DNA of 32,597 nt from Actinomycetota bacterium (GTDB lineage Bacteria > Actinomycetota > Acidimicrobiia > IMCC26256 > PALSA-555): positions 9,247-41,843 of the forward strand of contig PLJD01000057.1 in NCBI GenBank assembly GCA_003140175.1, written 5' to 3'. Both the position numbers and the translations under genes were made by a program. Positions 30,875-32,597 of this stretch are shown here, piece after piece (positions within the stretch are counted from its first letter, which is position 1; each line of letters opens with the position of its first letter). The notes under the pieces were generated by a model. It was given only the letters and a program-made list of their open reading frames with translations, was not told the DNA's origin and made no database searches.

Positions 30875-31653
30875 GTCGCGCTCGCGCCTGCGCGGCCGCA
30901 TTGCTTGCCGTCACGGTCCTGGTGGTGGCGCTCGGCGTCGCGGTACCGCCTGACGCGGCCGGTGCCGAGGCGCGTCCGATCCAGGTCTCCGCCACGGCGC
31001 TCAACCCCGACGTGAACGTCTTCATGGTCGTCGATGCGGTGCCAGCCCAGCTCGACGGGGTCCGGAAGGTCGTGAGCCATCTTGGAGGTGTCCGCCGGTA
31101 CGCCCTCATCGATCACGCCGACGCGTTGAGCCAGTACCGCCGGCGTTTTCGTAACCGGCCCGACCTCCTCCGCGGGGTGACGGCGGCAGACCTGCCCGAA
31201 TCGTTCGAAGTCGAGACAACGCACCGCAACTGCGCCAGCGCCGAAGCGGTACGCGCGAAGGTCCAGAACCTCGCTGGTGTCGACACCGTCGCGTACCCCA
31301 GGACTCTCAACTGCTCGCCGACCCCTCAGTTCAGCGCCGCCCGCAGAAAGCAATGCACCCCGCGTGACTACAACGCCGAGGTCTTCATGCAAGTCACCGC
31401 CACACCCTCCGAGGTGCAACAAGTCCAGACGTTCATTCAGCACCGTCGAGACATACGACTCGTCCGAGTCGTCGATCCAACCCACTCGTTGAGCATCTTT
31501 CGATGCATGTTCGCCGGTAATCCAGATGTGCTGCGCAGCGTGACCGCAGCCCAGCTGCCCCTCTCGTTTGAGGTGATCGCCCCGAGCCTCGCCGACTACC
31601 GGGCGTTCGAAGCCGCAGTGCAGGCCCTACCGGGAGTCGACGCGAGCTCATGA
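30871..31653 (+). CDS. Secreted protein with two tandem FtsX-extracellular-domain-like modules
   Basis: 260 residues from GTG 30871. A Sec signal peptide (RARACAAALLAVTVLVVAL, AGA before Glu33) is followed by two homologous modules. Module 1, about residues 47-140: NVFMVVDAVPAQLDGVRKVV, YALIDHADALSQYRRRF, NRPDLLRGVTAADLPESFEV. Module 2, about 168-258: AEVFMQVTATPSEVQQVQTF, DPTHSLSIFRCMFAG, NPDVLRSVTAAQLPLSFEV. The order VF-strand, helix, V-strand, A-L-x4-F, N/R-P-D-x-L and L-P-x-SF-x-V is that of the extracellular domain of the division protein FtsX. In FtsX that domain is a loop between membrane helices that activates peptidoglycan hydrolases. Here there are no permease helices, so it is a free secreted or periplasmic form. 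Four mature cysteines could form disulfides. Confidence 0.8.
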   Translation: MSRARACAAALLAVTVLVVALGVAVPPDAAGAEARPIQVSATALNPDVNVFMVVDAVPAQLDGVRKVVSHLGGVRRYALIDHADALSQYRRRFRNRPDLLRGVTAADLPESFEVETTHRNCASAEAVRAKVQNLAGVDTVAYPRTLNCSPTPQFSAARRKQCTPRDYNAEVFMQVTATPSEVQQVQTFIQHRRDIRLVRVVDPTHSLSIFRCMFAGNPDVLRSVTAAQLPLSFEVIAPSLADYRAFEAAVQALPGVDASS

Positions 31654-31820
31654 GATACGCCGATGGCAGATCCCGCCCGACGAGCAGCAAGTGCTCACCG
31701 GCCTCGAGTGTCCGACCTTGCGGACGACATTGACAGTTACGGCCTAACTGGCGTCGTTTCTGGTCGTATTCTCCTGGAAAGCTCCACTCGCTCATGAGGT
31801 CACCGCATCGCAGGTCGTGA

Positions 31821-32246
31821 ATGAATGACGAGGCCATGACTGAAGAGGCTGGCTCTACGCGGTTCCAATGGCTAGGGGCGTTTACCTTCAGAGCCTTCGA
31901 TGGTTTCGCGTGGGGACTGTTGGCTGGCACTGGTGCAGTCACAATTTGGGAGACGCCAGTCGTCGGCACGCTCGGCATCTTCCTGGTTGCTGGCGTAGCG
32001 TTGTCGTTCATCCAGCGACGCGACCGCCGCCGTGGTCGATCAGTTGGGGCGCCCAGATCACTTGGCGCTTGGGCTGACCTACTGAAGAGATCCGGCCTTC
32101 TCGACTCACTTGTGATCGGCGTCTCTGTTGCGGTAGCTGGGGTGTTGGGAGGCCATAGCGCGGCGGTCGTAGTTCTCGTTGTCATGTTCCTTGCCGTTGT
32201 GGGTTTTGAATTCGATCGCCGGCGTCGAGCACGGCGAGCGCCTTGA
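31821..32246 (+). CDS. Hypothetical four-helix membrane protein
   Basis: 141 residues from ATG 31821. Hydrophobic segments around FAWGLLAGTGAVTIW, VVGTLGIFLVAGVALSF, SLVIGVSVAVAGVLG and AAVVVLVVMFLAVVGFEF are separated by strongly basic loops (IQRRDRRRGRS) and end in a basic tail (DRRRRARR). No family recognised. A TTGACA at 31730-31735 in the 167-base upstream gap has no good -10 at normal spacing. Confidence 0.6.
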   Translation: MNDEAMTEEAGSTRFQWLGAFTFRAFDGFAWGLLAGTGAVTIWETPVVGTLGIFLVAGVALSFIQRRDRRRGRSVGAPRSLGAWADLLKRSGLLDSLVIGVSVAVAGVLGGHSAAVVVLVVMFLAVVGFEFDRRRRARRAP

Positions 32247-32597
32247 ATCCGAATCCGTCCGTATATGAAGGCACTACATCCGCCGAAATACGCTGCTGCT
32301 TAGAGGTGGGACACCGTCCCGAGACCCGAGTGGAGCAGGCCTTAGACGCCGTGCATTCTCGACGACGGCAGGGCGACCTTCAGCCGCCGAGACCTGGTGC
32401 TGGCCCTGGCGCACAAAGAGGGCGGTGGGCAGTCGACGGGCCAGCGGAGCGGACCGATCGCTAAGTGGCGCGACTCGGCTCAGGCGACTCCCTGATGACG
32501 GGTGGTACCGCTGTCGGCAGCTGGCAAGGTGAGCGTCCCCGGTCGTCGAGAGTGGTAAGCCTGAACCGTGGCGCTCGGTCCTCAACTAGTCCTCAGA
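32247..32597. other. No intact gene at the right edge
   Basis: 351 bases in which no complete gene can be supported. The only suggestive segment is a short relaxase-like frame, listed separately. The C-rich composition rises again towards the edge. Confidence 0.4.
32355..32495 (+). pseudogene. Possible relic of a MobF/TraA-type relaxase
   Basis: The frame 32355-32495 reads ILDDGRATFSRRDLVLALA then HKEGGGQSTGQRSG. This resembles the 'ATFTRRDL-x-x-ALA' segment that follows the relaxase core in actinobacterial TraA/MobF proteins. The preceding sequence, which would supply ETRVEQALDAV, lies in another frame, and no start codon or core HUH motif is present. If correct, it is a decayed mobilisation gene of the integrated element. 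The match is short and could be coincidence. Confidence 0.25.

Noticed and set aside
31730-31772. TTGACA as a -35 box with TATTCT as -10
   Set aside because: The spacing is 31 bases, far beyond a functional sigma-70-type spacer, so it is not called a promoter.
17685-32597. CRISPR array, rRNA, complete insertion sequence or second copy of the tRNA-Val 3' end
   Set aside because: Looked for by eye on both strands; no regularly spaced repeats, transposase or matching attachment repeat found.

Overview
The window reads as high-GC Actinomycetota DNA. The left half has very strong G/C third-position bias, many GTG starts, 4-base GTGA overlaps between genes, and actinobacterial families (Ltp2/DUF35 pairs, FadR-type GntR, DUF2510 further right). 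Class cannot be fixed from sequence alone; an Acidimicrobiia-like or mycobacterial-type soil actinomycete would fit.

Left half, 1-17.6 kb: catabolic chromosome-type DNA for CoA-activated acids. (a) 1-1448, minus strand: a DHDPS-fold protein without the Schiff-base lysine, translationally coupled to a molybdenum-hydroxylase 2Fe-2S subunit that runs off the left edge. (b) 1740-5712, plus strand: acyl-CoA ligase, crotonase, DUF35 OB-fold/Zn-ribbon protein and thiolase-like protein in one tightly overlapping operon. The last two resemble the ChsH2-DUF35/Ltp2 retro-aldolase, so the set could activate an acid, hydrate it and split it by aldol cleavage. (c) 5725-8196: a FadR-like regulator with an apparently leaderless GTG start, divergent from an amidohydrolase and an NTF2-like protein. 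(d) 8219-14439: a biotin-dependent acyl-CoA carboxylase (both subunits) plus crotonase on the minus strand, divergent from an acyl-CoA dehydrogenase and a TetR regulator. This resembles a leucine/isovalerate or acyclic-terpenoid module without its lyase. (e) An MFS exporter and a second amidohydrolase.

Junction, 17.6-19.2 kb: tRNA-Val(GAC), followed at once by a complete tyrosine integrase and a convergent excisionase-like HTH gene. This is the left end of an integrated element. No second copy of the tRNA 3' end was seen to the right, so any right end lies outside the window or is lost.

Right part, 19.2-32.6 kb: accessory DNA with lower and uneven GC, small hypothetical membrane and exported proteins, and several broken genes. 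Highlights are a protein with five W-x12-W repeats and a C-terminal J-domain; a tandem pair of paralogous membrane proteins, one frameshifted; DUF2510 pieces; a secreted protein with two FtsX-extracellular-domain-like modules in an operon with a HEAT-repeat protein; and a roughly 120-bp hairpin-headed element present twice, 7.7 kb apart. A PAQR/hemolysin III gene with a truncated acetyltransferase upstream (26.0-27.0 kb) looks like older chromosomal-type DNA caught in this region. The last 350 bases may carry a relic of a MobF-type relaxase. No phage structural genes, CRISPR array, rRNA or complete insertion sequence were recognised.
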